Source: Chitinophaga pendula (GTDB lineage: Bacteria > Bacteroidota > Bacteroidia > Chitinophagales > Chitinophagaceae). Taken from it: DNA of 64,000 bases. This document shows, in pieces, positions 8,533 to 18,580 of this stretch (position 1 is its first letter; every line of letters begins with the position of its first letter). Made by a program: the position numbers and the translations under genes. Location: contig NZ_CP077769.1 of the NCBI RefSeq assembly GCF_020386615.1, forward strand, positions 7,427,501 through 7,491,500, written 5' to 3'. Under the pieces are notes generated by a model. The model was not told the origin of the DNA and searched no databases. It saw nothing but the letters and a program-made list of their open reading frames with translations.

Positions 8533-8871
8533 ATGGAAATGTGCAGCAGGAAAACAAAAGGAAATAACCGCAAAAGGGTTATCATGATCTGTGTCGCTCT
8601 GGCACTATTGGCTATCCACTACGGGGCATTCGCTCAGGATGGCATTCAGGGTATCAACGAAGCCAATACTAAAGTACGCAGCTACTTCTCCGCAGGAACG
8701 AACCTTATGTACGCGGTGGGTGCATTGCTGGGTCTGATTGGCGCAGTGAAGGTTTACCAGAAATGGAATGCCGGTGATCAGGACACTGGAAAAGTCGCAG
8801 CCGCCTGGTTTGGTAGCTGCATTTTTCTGGTAGTGGTTGCAACCGTTATTCAATCCTTCTTCGGTGTTTAA
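8533..8871 (+). CDS. traE: Conjugal transfer protein TraE (DUF4134, pilin-like)
   Basis: 112 residues. Seen: a basic N-terminus, a signal peptide ending near GAFAQDG (about residues 17-36), then two hydrophobic segments, LMYAVGALLGLIGAVKVY and WFGSCIFLVVVATVIQSF, separated by a short polar loop KWNAGDQDTGKVA. This matches the DUF4134 family (TraE of CTnDOT), small two-helix membrane proteins thought to play a VirB2-pilin-like role in the mating channel. ATG at 8533; later in-frame ATGs (8539, 8584) also leave an intact signal peptide. In CTnDOT traF and traG follow directly; here a 5.5-kb methylase/helicase gene is interposed. Confidence 0.85.
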   Translation: MEMCSRKTKGNNRKRVIMICVALALLAIHYGAFAQDGIQGINEANTKVRSYFSAGTNLMYAVGALLGLIGAVKVYQKWNAGDQDTGKVAAAWFGSCIFLVVVATVIQSFFGV

Positions 8872-8883
8872 AAATCAGGAAGT

Positions 8884-9312
8884 ATGCAAAGTGTGCTAAC
8901 AGAAAAGTTGTGGGCGTATATCGTCTACAACAATCCTGACCTCATGATCAGCTTGCAGGAAGACTATTCAGTCACCCGTTATCTGGAAGAAAAGGTGAAT
9001 GCAGTGATGCCGATGGTTGAGCAGCTTCTTGTTGAAGGAAAGCCACCCTATATCATCGAAGAACTATGCCTCAATGCAATGACGGTGAAATTACAGCCAT
9101 CCCGCTACCAGTACATACGCTCGGTTATAGAAGAAGAATTTAATGGGGACTACGAGCGGATGAAGGAAAACGGAACACTCACCTACGAAGTGGTAAATCT
9201 CATCGAAACATGCAAAGGTATTTTTAGTGATTTTGATTTTAACAGTGAAAACGAAACGAACAGGCATTTGAGATATGCCATTATAGGACAGGTGCATGAT
9301 TACCTGGCCTGA
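8884..9312 (+). CDS. Conserved hypothetical protein of the conjugation module
   Basis: 142 residues, start ATG at 8884, 12 bp after traE. Seen: soluble, acidic, mostly helical, no signal peptide, no membrane segment, no catalytic motif I can name. The segment DYSVTRYLEEKVNAVMPMVE and the C-terminal helix RHLRYAIIGQVHDYL look like a compact globular domain. I have the impression of similar proteins in conjugative elements of Sphingobacteriia and Chitinophagia, always near the large helicase gene, but cannot assign a family. Close spacing to traE and to the following helicase suggests one operon. Confidence 0.65.
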   Translation: MQSVLTEKLWAYIVYNNPDLMISLQEDYSVTRYLEEKVNAVMPMVEQLLVEGKPPYIIEELCLNAMTVKLQPSRYQYIRSVIEEEFNGDYERMKENGTLTYEVVNLIETCKGIFSDFDFNSENETNRHLRYAIIGQVHDYLA

Positions 9313-9347
9313 GCCAATAGAAAAGTGAAGAAAGAAAATGTGTGATT

Positions 9348-12300
9348 ATGGCTTACAATATTTCCCAAAAGCTGCATGATAACCTTCGTGCTATCCGTAC
9401 AGCGTTGGATTATCAGAACGGTCGTCCGCTTACTGCGGAAGATGTCGCCAGCCTGAAAAAATATGCAGGTTTTGGCGGCATCAAGGCCGTTTTATATCCT
9501 TATGGATCACCGGAAGATTGGCAGGCTAATGGTGCTACAAAAGAGGATTTGAAGCATCACGCGGAAATGATGCAATTACACGACCTGCTCAAAGAAAACT
9601 ACCCGGAAACAGCTTACAAGGAAATCATTGCTTCATTACGCAATAGTGTTCTCACCGCATTTTATACACCGGAAGTAGTACCTCAAACCCTGTATAGCGT
9701 CCTCGCAGCACAGGGCATTCAGCCTAAAAGATTGTATGAGCCTTCAGCCGGTTCAGGTGTGTTCATCAGCGAAGCGGTTACATCATTCCCTCAACTGGAA
9801 CAGATTACCGCAGTGGAAAAGGACAGGCTAACCGGATTAGTGTTGTCTGCCATCAACAGTACACTTCCGGTAAAAACAGCAACGCATATTACGGGCTTTG
9901 AAGAAGCACCTGTAAAAGACAATGGCACTTATGACCTGGTGGTGAGCAACATCCCTTTCGGGAATTTTTCAGTATATGATGAAGCCTTTCCCGATAAAGA
10001 AATATCGGGTAAAATACACAATTACTTTTTCGCTAAAGGTCTGGACAAACTGGCTGAAGGTGGGTTGATGGCTTTCATTACAACAGATGCTTTCCTGAAC
10101 AGTCCATCTAATCATACGGCAAGAGAATACCTGTTTCAGAGGGCAGATTTTTTGAGCCTTGCAGTGATGCCTGATAACCTTATGAAAGATACCGGCAATA
10201 CCGAAGCGCCAAACCATCTGTTGATTGTTCAAAAAAATACAGGAAAGGAAAAGATAAGCTGGGAAGAAGATTGGCTGAATGAAGTAAGGGAAAGGGAAAA
10301 TGAATTTGGTCGCTTTCCCTATAATTATTTTATCTCCACTCACGATCACGATGTGGTCATGGGCAATGTGCGTAAGCCAGGCAAAAACCAATACGGCAGA
10401 GCTTCAGAAGTGGTTTGGCAGGATGGTGACATCAACCAGATCAGGGAAAGCCTTCATGCCAGTCTAATCAATCAATTTCAAAATCGCTTTAACACTGAAT
10501 TATATCAGAAGGCGCAAACGGTACTATTACCTGTTCCTGAAAATGAGGGTAAAAAGCTCACCTACCTGCCGATGCCGGAAAACACAACGGAAAGCACTTC
10601 GGTACAATTGGGATTGTTTGATACAGCCCCGGCAGAGCAGATCAACCGGGCAATGGCATATATCAATCCGCTCGATGAAACGGTTGTGCAAAAAGCATCA
10701 GCACGCATCATCAGCACGATACGCACCACCGATAAGCCCAGTCATGAGAATGTTGTATTGCTTACAGCAAAGCAGCACAAAAGCAATCGTTTTCTATATA
10801 AGCTGTATTCTAATGTCAAAGAAGTAGACCATCTGTCCGCAAACTGGATGGATGCCCGTTTATTGGGTCATGAGCTGACGGGTATTTCCAATTATCTTAA
10901 ACAGTTTGACCACAGTTTCAGGTACGAGGGCGACCAAACGCTGGAAGGCTTTTTCCGGTTTGAACAAAAAGTGCCGCTTCCTTTTATCGGGCTAAAGCCT
11001 TACTACCAGGAAGGGACGCTGGTGGTACACATGGGTAGTGTCGGCACAATTGGCAATCCCGATCCCGAATACAAGCAAGCCGTATTCCAGCCTCTGGGTC
11101 TTCAGGGAAATATTCATTTCTATGAAAACTATGCGGCACTTCGTGATGCTTATCTCGAATTAGCAGCCAAAGAAGTATCAGGTGAAACAATCAGCAATGC
11201 AGACAGGGATCAGCTCAACAGCAAGTACGAACATTTTGTTGTTGAGTATGGCCTTTTAAACAGCCCTGATAACCGCAGGCGTATTCTGGAAGATACCGCC
11301 TTCGGGGTTATTGCATTGTCCTCGCTCGAACGCAGAGAGGGCGAACGGTTTGTCAAAGCAGATATATTAACTCATTCCATTCATCAGGTTAAGGAGCGGT
11401 TCATAACCGATGATCCCATTGAAGCCCTTGCTCATAGCCTCAACGATACAGGAAAGGTAGATACAGGCTTCATTAGTGCAGCAATGGGGTTAGATGAAAA
11501 CGAAGTCATCAATCGCCTCGGTAATCATGTGTACATGAATCCTGTCAGCAATGAGTGGGAAACAGCAGACCAGTATTTGAGCGGTAATGTAGTTGAAAAG
11601 CTGCGGCAGGCAGAACACCTGTACGGTCAGTTCCCGGATAACCTGCACTATAAAAGAAGTGCGGAAGCCATCGCAAAGGTGCAGCCGGAGCGTATTCCGT
11701 TTGAATTACTGGATTTTAATTTAGGAGAACGCTGGATACCTAATTCATACTACGAGCGATTTGCTACATCGCTGTTCGAGCTGGACACTACCATCAATTA
11801 TTTTCCGTCGCTGGATGCCTTCAAGGTAAACACAGGAATGAATATCAAAGTGTCGAGGGAGTTCGCTGTTACACCTAAAGGCGGACGCACCACTTACGGA
11901 TACACTTTGCTGGAACATGCACTGGAGAATACAACTCCTTTCTTTACATATGAAGTGAAAGGGCCTAACAATACAACCATCAGGGTCCCCGACAATGAAG
12001 CCATACAACTGGCTCACCAAAAGATTGAGCAGATAAGGAGTGGTTTCATCAACTGGCTGAATGAAATACCCGATGATGAGAAAAAGAACTTGGAAAACCT
12101 GTACAATGATACGTTCAACTGCTATGTATTACGGGAGTTCAACGGCAACCACCTCAATTTTCCCGGCTTAGATAAAAAAGCATTAGGTATTGAGGATTTA
12201 TACAGCTCACAAAAGAATGCAGCCTGGCGAATCATACAGAACCGGGGAGCATTGGTTGATCATGAAGTAGGATTGGGCAAAACACTTACCATGATCGTCT

Positions 12301-14888
12301 CCGCACAGGAGATGAAAAGATTAGGTATCGTGCATAAGCCTATGATTGTTGCACTGAAGGCTAACGTCAATCAGATAGCAGAAACCTATAAAAAAGCCTA
12401 TCCTAAAGCACGCATACTTTTTCCGGGACAAAATGATTTTACACCCGCCCAACGGTTGCGACTTTTCCATGAAATAAAGAACAACAATTGGGATTGCATC
12501 ATACTTACCCATGACCAATTCGGAAAAATACCACAGTCACCGGAGATACAAAGAGAGATATTTCAAACGGAACTGGACAATGTAGAACGTGACCTGGAAA
12601 CTGTCAAAGATCTTGGAGGCGACATCTCTAAGAAGATGCTCAAAGGGTTGGAGATACGGAAAAACAACCTTGAGGGAAAACTAAAATCAATCCTGAAAGA
12701 CATCGAGGAAAAGAAAGACACAGGTATCAATTTCAAAGAAATGGGTATTGATCACCTGTTTGTGGACGAATCGCATAAGTACAAAAATCTCACTTTCACT
12801 ACCCGTCATAACAGGGTCGCTGGTTTGGGCAATACAGAAGGTAGCCAGAAAGCACTCAATATGCTGTTCGCAGTACGTGAGCTGCAAAGCCGGTTTAACA
12901 GTGATCTATGTGTAACCTTCCTTTCCGGTACGCCCATATCCAACAGCCTTACAGAAATGTATTTGTTGTTTAAATACCTGCGTCCGAAAGAAATGGAACG
13001 CCAGCACATTGAAAATTTTGATGGTTGGGCTGCTGTATTTGCACGTAAAACAACTGACTTTGAATTTTCAGTCACCAATGAGATCATTGCCAAAGAACGC
13101 TTCAGGCATTTTATTAAAGTACCGGAGCTGGCTTTGTTCTATAACGAGATCACCGATTACAAAACAGCAAAACATATAAACCTTGACAAACCGGAGTTGA
13201 GTGAAACGCTGGTGAACATAAAGCCAACACCTGAACAAAGTGAGTTCATTAAAAACCTGATGCAATTCGCTAAAACAGGGAATGGTGAATTGATTGGTCG
13301 TGGCAGGTTGACGCCAGAGGAAGACAAAGGCAGAATGCTGATCGCAACCAACTACGCTAAGAAAATGTCGGCGGATATGCGGTTGATCAATGAGTGGAAG
13401 TATAGTGATCATCCCGATAACAAAGTAAATGTCAGTGCCCGGAAGATTGCCGAGATCTATAAAGAAACTGCTGAGCATAAGGGTACGCAGATAGTCTTCT
13501 CAGACATTGGTACACCCAAACCTGTTGAATTTAATATCTACGATGCAGTTAAAGAAAAACTGATCAGGGATTTTAATATTCCCGAACGGGAAATCACTTT
13601 TATTCATGACTGGACAGATACAAAAAAGCCCGAACTGTTCCGTAAGATGAACAGAGGTGAGATACGCATTTTATTTGGCAGCACAGAGAAAGCCGGAACC
13701 GGCCTGAATGTGCAGCAACGTGTAGTGGCAATGCACCACCTTGATATTCCCTGGAAACCGTCAGAGCTGGAGCAACGCAATGGCCGTGGCGCACGCCAGG
13801 GCAATCTTATTGCCAAAGAATATTACGGCAACAAAGTGCAGAACTATATATACGCAGTAGAGCAGTCACTCGATAATTACAAATTCAACCTCCTGAAAAA
13901 TAAGCAGACGTTCATTTCGCAAATGAAAAATTGTGAGTTGAACGTGCGCACCATTGATGAGGGTGCGATTGATGAAAAGAGCGGGATGAATTTTTCTGAA
14001 TACATAGCCATTCTTTCCGGTGACACTTCATTATTGGAAAAATCGAAACTGGAAAAGAAGATAGCTCTAATGGAAAGCCTGAAAGTATCTCACTTCCGGG
14101 AAATCGCACGCAATAAATACCAATTGGAAAATCTGCAAAACGAACAGGCATCTACCGTTAAAACGCTCGATAAACTTGCAGCAGATGAAAAAGTGTATAA
14201 GGACGGCCTTCAACTGGATAAGGACGGTGTAAAAGTTAACCCTATCAAACTGGATACTATCAGTTCAACGGACAGTGAAGTGATTGGCAAACACATCATC
14301 AAGCTGTACCAGGACTGGAAGCCTGCTGTTGCAGATGAGCATACAGCGCAGATAGGGACACTCTATGGTTTCAGCCTGTATATCCGCAGGCAGCAGGAAG
14401 CCTATGAGGAAAACGGAGTTTTTGAATACCGCTATTCCAATAGCTTTTATGCGCAGCGAAGCAGTGACGGTATTAAATACACCTACAACAACGGGCTTCC
14501 GAATACAGATAATCCTAAGCTGGCGGCAAGGCATTTCCTTAACGCGATTGACCGGGTGGAAAGCCTGAAAGAAAAGTATGAGCATACTTTAAACGAACTG
14601 AAAACAGAGATACCCAAACTGGAGCAGCTTACTACCAAACCATTTTTACAGGAACCAGAATTACAACAAATGAAAAATGAATTGGCTAATCTGGAAAGGC
14701 AGATAGCCCTCAGGATACAGGAAAACCAGTTGAAGCAGCAACAGGTAGGGGAAACAGAACCGGAAGAAGTTATTGATACACCTGTCATTCACCTGTCCGA
14801 AAAAGTGAACGGGCATACTGTTCCAAAAGAAGTGATACTCGCTTCACAGCAGGTAGCAGAACGCTCCCGTAGCAGGATGCGATTATGA
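9348..14888 (+). CDS. N6-adenine methylase-like / SNF2-type helicase fusion
   Basis: 1,846 residues from the ATG at 9348 (an in-frame GTG lies two codons upstream). Seen: an N-terminal Rossmann methyltransferase region with motif I EPSAGSGVF (131-139) and an NPPF-type motif degenerated to NIPF (201-204); a central SF2/SNF2 helicase with Walker A GLGKT (975-979), DESH box (1140-1143), SGTPISNS (motif III) and motif VI QRNGRGARQ (1476-1484); and a C-terminal coiled-coil region (about 1,570-1,820). Family knowledge: such methylase-helicase giants are common on Bacteroidetes conjugative transposons and may protect incoming DNA from restriction or process it. NIPF in place of N/DPPF/Y leaves methylase activity doubtful. 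Its place between traE and traF is unusual. Confidence 0.9.
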   Translation: MAYNISQKLHDNLRAIRTALDYQNGRPLTAEDVASLKKYAGFGGIKAVLYPYGSPEDWQANGATKEDLKHHAEMMQLHDLLKENYPETAYKEIIASLRNSVLTAFYTPEVVPQTLYSVLAAQGIQPKRLYEPSAGSGVFISEAVTSFPQLEQITAVEKDRLTGLVLSAINSTLPVKTATHITGFEEAPVKDNGTYDLVVSNIPFGNFSVYDEAFPDKEISGKIHNYFFAKGLDKLAEGGLMAFITTDAFLNSPSNHTAREYLFQRADFLSLAVMPDNLMKDTGNTEAPNHLLIVQKNTGKEKISWEEDWLNEVRERENEFGRFPYNYFISTHDHDVVMGNVRKPGKNQYGRASEVVWQDGDINQIRESLHASLINQFQNRFNTELYQKAQTVLLPVPENEGKKLTYLPMPENTTESTSVQLGLFDTAPAEQINRAMAYINPLDETVVQKASARIISTIRTTDKPSHENVVLLTAKQHKSNRFLYKLYSNVKEVDHLSANWMDARLLGHELTGISNYLKQFDHSFRYEGDQTLEGFFRFEQKVPLPFIGLKPYYQEGTLVVHMGSVGTIGNPDPEYKQAVFQPLGLQGNIHFYENYAALRDAYLELAAKEVSGETISNADRDQLNSKYEHFVVEYGLLNSPDNRRRILEDTAFGVIALSSLERREGERFVKADILTHSIHQVKERFITDDPIEALAHSLNDTGKVDTGFISAAMGLDENEVINRLGNHVYMNPVSNEWETADQYLSGNVVEKLRQAEHLYGQFPDNLHYKRSAEAIAKVQPERIPFELLDFNLGERWIPNSYYERFATSLFELDTTINYFPSLDAFKVNTGMNIKVSREFAVTPKGGRTTYGYTLLEHALENTTPFFTYEVKGPNNTTIRVPDNEAIQLAHQKIEQIRSGFINWLNEIPDDEKKNLENLYNDTFNCYVLREFNGNHLNFPGLDKKALGIEDLYSSQKNAAWRIIQNRGALVDHEVGLGKTLTMIVSAQEMKRLGIVHKPMIVALKANVNQIAETYKKAYPKARILFPGQNDFTPAQRLRLFHEIKNNNWDCIILTHDQFGKIPQSPEIQREIFQTELDNVERDLETVKDLGGDISKKMLKGLEIRKNNLEGKLKSILKDIEEKKDTGINFKEMGIDHLFVDESHKYKNLTFTTRHNRVAGLGNTEGSQKALNMLFAVRELQSRFNSDLCVTFLSGTPISNSLTEMYLLFKYLRPKEMERQHIENFDGWAAVFARKTTDFEFSVTNEIIAKERFRHFIKVPELALFYNEITDYKTAKHINLDKPELSETLVNIKPTPEQSEFIKNLMQFAKTGNGELIGRGRLTPEEDKGRMLIATNYAKKMSADMRLINEWKYSDHPDNKVNVSARKIAEIYKETAEHKGTQIVFSDIGTPKPVEFNIYDAVKEKLIRDFNIPEREITFIHDWTDTKKPELFRKMNRGEIRILFGSTEKAGTGLNVQQRVVAMHHLDIPWKPSELEQRNGRGARQGNLIAKEYYGNKVQNYIYAVEQSLDNYKFNLLKNKQTFISQMKNCELNVRTIDEGAIDEKSGMNFSEYIAILSGDTSLLEKSKLEKKIALMESLKVSHFREIARNKYQLENLQNEQASTVKTLDKLAADEKVYKDGLQLDKDGVKVNPIKLDTISSTDSEVIGKHIIKLYQDWKPAVADEHTAQIGTLYGFSLYIRRQQEAYEENGVFEYRYSNSFYAQRSSDGIKYTYNNGLPNTDNPKLAARHFLNAIDRVESLKEKYEHTLNELKTEIPKLEQLTTKPFLQEPELQQMKNELANLERQIALRIQENQLKQQQVGETEPEEVIDTPVIHLSEKVNGHTVPKEVILASQQVAERSRSRMRL

Positions 14889-14908
14889 AATAATTAAAAG
14901 GAAATATT

Positions 14909-15238
14909 ATGGCAAATAGTGTTTATCAAATCAACAAAGGAATTAACCAGAGCATCGAGTTTAAAGGCTTGAAGGCGCAATATATCTGGTATTTAGGCGG
15001 TGGTGTCGTGGCGCTGCTCATTGTATTTGCCGCAATGTATATCATCGGGCTTCCTACTTACTTGTGCATCGGTGTCATTCTGACCGCAGGAACATTACTG
15101 GTTATGAAGATTTACGGCATGAGCAACAAATATGGTGAACATGGTTTGATGAAAGCCCTTGCCCGGAAGCAGGTTCCTAAGCTGATCAAGTCAAGGAGCA
15201 GAAAAATCTTTATGGGCATTAAAGACAAACAATCATGA
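14909..15238 (+). CDS. traF: Conjugal transfer protein TraF (DUF4133)
   Basis: 109 residues. Seen: a short soluble N-terminus (YQINKGINQSIEFKGLKAQY), two closely spaced transmembrane helices (about 28-46 and 50-68), then a basic tail with RKQVPKLIKSRSRKIF. This is the DUF4133/TraF family, a small inner-membrane protein of the VirB3 type that works with the VirB4-like TraG. The last four bases overlap the start of the next gene (ATGA at 15235-15238), indicating translational coupling. It follows the helicase gene by 20 bp. Confidence 0.88.
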   Translation: MANSVYQINKGINQSIEFKGLKAQYIWYLGGGVVALLIVFAAMYIIGLPTYLCIGVILTAGTLLVMKIYGMSNKYGEHGLMKALARKQVPKLIKSRSRKIFMGIKDKQS

Positions 15239-16050
15239 AAAGAGAATTGCCGGTGTACAACATCGAAGGAACCGATTTTATCGTGGACGTTGCCAGTTTG
15301 CAACTCTGTGAGAAGGCAAACCCGGAGAACGTAATCCCCCTGTTTGACATGCAGGATGTTGGTGATGGATATGTATTTGATTACAGTCCTAAAGAGAAAA
15401 ACATACCGAGATTGTTCAGCGATGATACGGATGTTACCACTGTAAAGATACCGGAGCTGGTACAGCTTGATCCCGTGGGGATGGCAGAGAAATACGGTTA
15501 TTCCGTTCACGAGGTGCAAGGAAAAACAGATTTCGCTTTAATGGTAGATCAGCAGGTGCTTGGCAGGAGGCTCATGGGGCAATTGCCTACCGTGGACATA
15601 GCCGGTCACACTTTCTATGTAGATATAACAATGGATATGCTGCGTCCTAAAGATGATTTCGTTTCCAACGGCATCGTCTTCAAACAGATTGACCATTACT
15701 ACGATGATGACAAAGAGGCTTATGTGATACCGTACAATCCAAAGAAACATGAGTTTCAGGAACTGGACTATGAAAACATCACCGCCATTCCTAAAGACCT
15801 TATTGTTATTTCCTTCCCGCACGAAATAGCATTAGACCCGGTGGGCTTCAATAGAAAAGGAGGTTGGGACGAAACAGACGGGTTGAAGCTAAAGAACATC
15901 AAATCTCATTTTGAGGCAAAGATTATTGACTGGAAGGAAACCGGCATAGAACAAACCATAAAGGAGAATATAAAAAAACAGCAGCAATCGAAACAAGGCG
16001 ATCAAAGCCGGAAGACCGGCAATCGGCATCGCAAAGGGCCAAAGCTATGA
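15235..16050 (+). CDS. Conjugation-module hypothetical protein with internal duplication
   Basis: 271 residues, translationally coupled to traF. Seen: two related halves. Each begins with LP-x-x-x-I-x-G-x-x-F-x-VD (residues 5-16 and 119-130), contains a long acidic middle, and ends with a LDPVG motif (QLDPVGMAEK near residue 77, ALDPVGFNRK near 201). The tail (about 240-271) is Lys/Gln/Arg-rich and probably disordered or nucleic-acid binding. No signal peptide or membrane segment. I do not recognise a named family. Its position between VirB3-like and VirB4-like genes suggests a cytoplasmic partner of the transfer apparatus. Confidence 0.7.
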   Translation: MKRELPVYNIEGTDFIVDVASLQLCEKANPENVIPLFDMQDVGDGYVFDYSPKEKNIPRLFSDDTDVTTVKIPELVQLDPVGMAEKYGYSVHEVQGKTDFALMVDQQVLGRRLMGQLPTVDIAGHTFYVDITMDMLRPKDDFVSNGIVFKQIDHYYDDDKEAYVIPYNPKKHEFQELDYENITAIPKDLIVISFPHEIALDPVGFNRKGGWDETDGLKLKNIKSHFEAKIIDWKETGIEQTIKENIKKQQQSKQGDQSRKTGNRHRKGPKL

Positions 16051-16100
16051 GGTAACAATGCCATGAGTGCATTGAAGTGATAACAGGTAAAAAAAGTGAG

Positions 16101-18569
16101 ATGGAAAAAGTGTTGGATGATATTTTACCAATAATGGATGTAGAGCATGACTGCATCCTGAGCAAGCAGGGCGACATGACGGTTGTATTTAAAGCCGATC
16201 TGCCGGAAATTTTTTCGCTTTCCGATCAGGAATACGAAGCCTTTCATCAGGCATGGATAAAGGCAGTCAAGCTACTGCCCAAATACAGCGTCTTCCACAA
16301 GCAGGATTGGTTTTTGGATAGCAGCCATAAGCCGGACTTTACCAGGGAAGATACCAGCTTTCTCAGCCGGGCCAGCGAGCGGTTCTTCAACGAGCGTCCC
16401 TTCCTGGCGCATAGCTGTTATATCATGCTCACCAAAAAGCCTGAAGGACGTAAAACAGCCAGCTCCATGTTTTCAAGCCTCCTGCGTAAATCCATAGTGC
16501 CGGAAGAAACTTTAAAGCCGCAATTGTTGCAGGACTTTCTGGACAGTGCGGGTCAGTTCAGGCGCATTATGGAAGACAGCGGCTTCGTGAAGCTGACCAG
16601 GCTTAGAGAAAAAGAGCTGCGGAGCCATAGCCGTAAGATGGGTTTGATAGAGCAGTATTGCTATCTGTCCGAGCGAAACGATAGTTTTCTGATGGCTGAC
16701 ATCAGTTTTGATGAAGGAATGCGTGTGGGTGACAAGTATTGCCAGCTATATACGCTGGGAGATGCCGCAGATCTTCCTGCACTGTGCGGTAGCCGTATCA
16801 ATTACGACAAATACAGTACCGATAAAACAAAGTTCAGCGTTGGCTTTGCTTCTACGTTAGGACAACTTCTACCCTGCAATCACATCTACAATCAGTACCT
16901 CTTTATTGAAGATGCGCAAAAGACTATTCAAAAGCTGGAGAGCAAAAGATTACGCCTGCAATCCCTTTCGGCATACAGCCGGGAGAATTTGATTGCAAGG
17001 GATGCTACCAATGATTTCCTGAACGAAGCAATCAGCCAGCAACGGCTTCCGGTTAAATCGCATTTCAATGTACTGGTATGGACGGATAACAAGGAAGAAC
17101 TGAAGGACCTGAAGAATATGGTGTCCTCTGCATTGGCGCAGATGGACGCAGTAGCCAAACAGGAAACCGTTGGCGCACCGCAGATATTCTGGGCGGGCAT
17201 TCCTGGTAACGCGGCAGATTTTCCCATGAACGACACCTTCGACACATTTGCGGAACAGGCTACGTGTTTTCTGAATCTGGAAACCGGGTATCGTTCTTCA
17301 GTAAGCCCCGTAGGTATTCGCATGGGTGACAGGCTCACCGGAAAACCTGTTCATGTGGACATCAGCGATGAGCCTATGAAAATGGGCATCTGTACCAACA
17401 GGAATAAATTCATACTTGGCCCCAGTGGTTCGGGCAAGAGTTTTTTTACGAACCACATGGTACGCAGCTATTATGAGCAGGGCACGCATATAGTCCTGGT
17501 GGACGTAGGGCACAGCTACAAAGGATTGTGCGATATGGTGAATGGCTACTATTTCACCTATAGCGAAGACAATCCTATCCGCTTCAATCCCTTTTATATA
17601 GGCGAAGGCGACAGCCTTGATACCGAAAAAAAGGAAAGCATTAAAACCCTGCTCCTTGCATTATGGAAAAAAGATGATGAGGAATTTAAGCGCAGTGAGT
17701 ATGTAGCCCTGTCCAATGCTATCGGAGGTTATTACAGCTACCTGGAAAAGAATACCAAAGTATTTCCCTGCTTCAACAGCTTCTATGCTTTTCTGCGGGA
17801 CGAATACACGCAGGTGCTGGAAGGCGACCGGGTGAAAGAAAAGGATTTTGATATAGACAACTTCCTCTACGTGCTTCGCCCTTACTATGAAGGCGGCGAA
17901 TTTGATTATCTCCTCAACGCTACCGAAAACCTGAATTTATTACAGGAACGGTTTATCGTATTCGAGCTGGACAACATCAAGGATCACCCGATTTTATTTC
18001 CCGTGGTAACGATCATCATCATGGAAGTCTTCATCAACAAAATGAGGAAGATGAAGGGCATCCGGAAAATGATATTGATTGAAGAGGCCTGGAAAGCTCT
18101 CATGAAAGAAGGCTTTGCCGAATACATAAAATACTTATTTAAGACCGTCAGAAAATTTTTCGGCGAAGCGATAGTGGTAACGCAGGAAGTGGAAGATATT
18201 ATTTCTTCTCCGGTGGTAAAGCAGGCCATCATCAACAACAGCGATTGCAAGATACTGCTTGACCAAAGTAAATATCAGAACAAGTTCGACCAGATACAGG
18301 AATTGTTGGGACTAACAGAAAAGGAAAAGGCATTGGTGCTATCCGTTAACAAATCCAACGACCCTACTAAAAAATACAAAGAAGTATTCATCAGCCTCGG
18401 CGGTATGCTTAGCAAAGTGTACCGGACAGAAGTAAGCCTGGAGGAATACCTCGCCTATACTACTGAGCAAACAGAAAAGGTAAAACTGATGGAATATGCT
18501 GCAAAATTTGATGGCGACATCCGCAAAGGCATTGCAGCAATGGCAGAAGATATAAGAAATAAAAGCTAA
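16101..18569 (+). CDS. traG: Conjugation ATPase TraG (VirB4-like)
   Basis: 822 residues from the ATG at 16101; the GTG at 16077 is an alternative. Seen: an N-terminal VirB4/TraG-type domain (residues 1-400), Walker A GPSGSGKS (440-447), Walker B MILIEEAW (657-664), and a C-terminal motif region with NKSND and the typical ATPase end. Family knowledge: VirB4-type ATPases power pilus subunit handling and mating-channel assembly at the inner membrane. In CTnDOT nomenclature this is TraG, distinct from the VirD4 coupling protein of the same name in other systems. The length is normal. It lies 50 bp after the preceding gene. Confidence 0.93.
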   Translation: MEKVLDDILPIMDVEHDCILSKQGDMTVVFKADLPEIFSLSDQEYEAFHQAWIKAVKLLPKYSVFHKQDWFLDSSHKPDFTREDTSFLSRASERFFNERPFLAHSCYIMLTKKPEGRKTASSMFSSLLRKSIVPEETLKPQLLQDFLDSAGQFRRIMEDSGFVKLTRLREKELRSHSRKMGLIEQYCYLSERNDSFLMADISFDEGMRVGDKYCQLYTLGDAADLPALCGSRINYDKYSTDKTKFSVGFASTLGQLLPCNHIYNQYLFIEDAQKTIQKLESKRLRLQSLSAYSRENLIARDATNDFLNEAISQQRLPVKSHFNVLVWTDNKEELKDLKNMVSSALAQMDAVAKQETVGAPQIFWAGIPGNAADFPMNDTFDTFAEQATCFLNLETGYRSSVSPVGIRMGDRLTGKPVHVDISDEPMKMGICTNRNKFILGPSGSGKSFFTNHMVRSYYEQGTHIVLVDVGHSYKGLCDMVNGYYFTYSEDNPIRFNPFYIGEGDSLDTEKKESIKTLLLALWKKDDEEFKRSEYVALSNAIGGYYSYLEKNTKVFPCFNSFYAFLRDEYTQVLEGDRVKEKDFDIDNFLYVLRPYYEGGEFDYLLNATENLNLLQERFIVFELDNIKDHPILFPVVTIIIMEVFINKMRKMKGIRKMILIEEAWKALMKEGFAEYIKYLFKTVRKFFGEAIVVTQEVEDIISSPVVKQAIINNSDCKILLDQSKYQNKFDQIQELLGLTEKEKALVLSVNKSNDPTKKYKEVFISLGGMLSKVYRTEVSLEEYLAYTTEQTEKVKLMEYAAKFDGDIRKGIAAMAEDIRNKS

Positions 18570-18580
18570 ACATCTACCCA

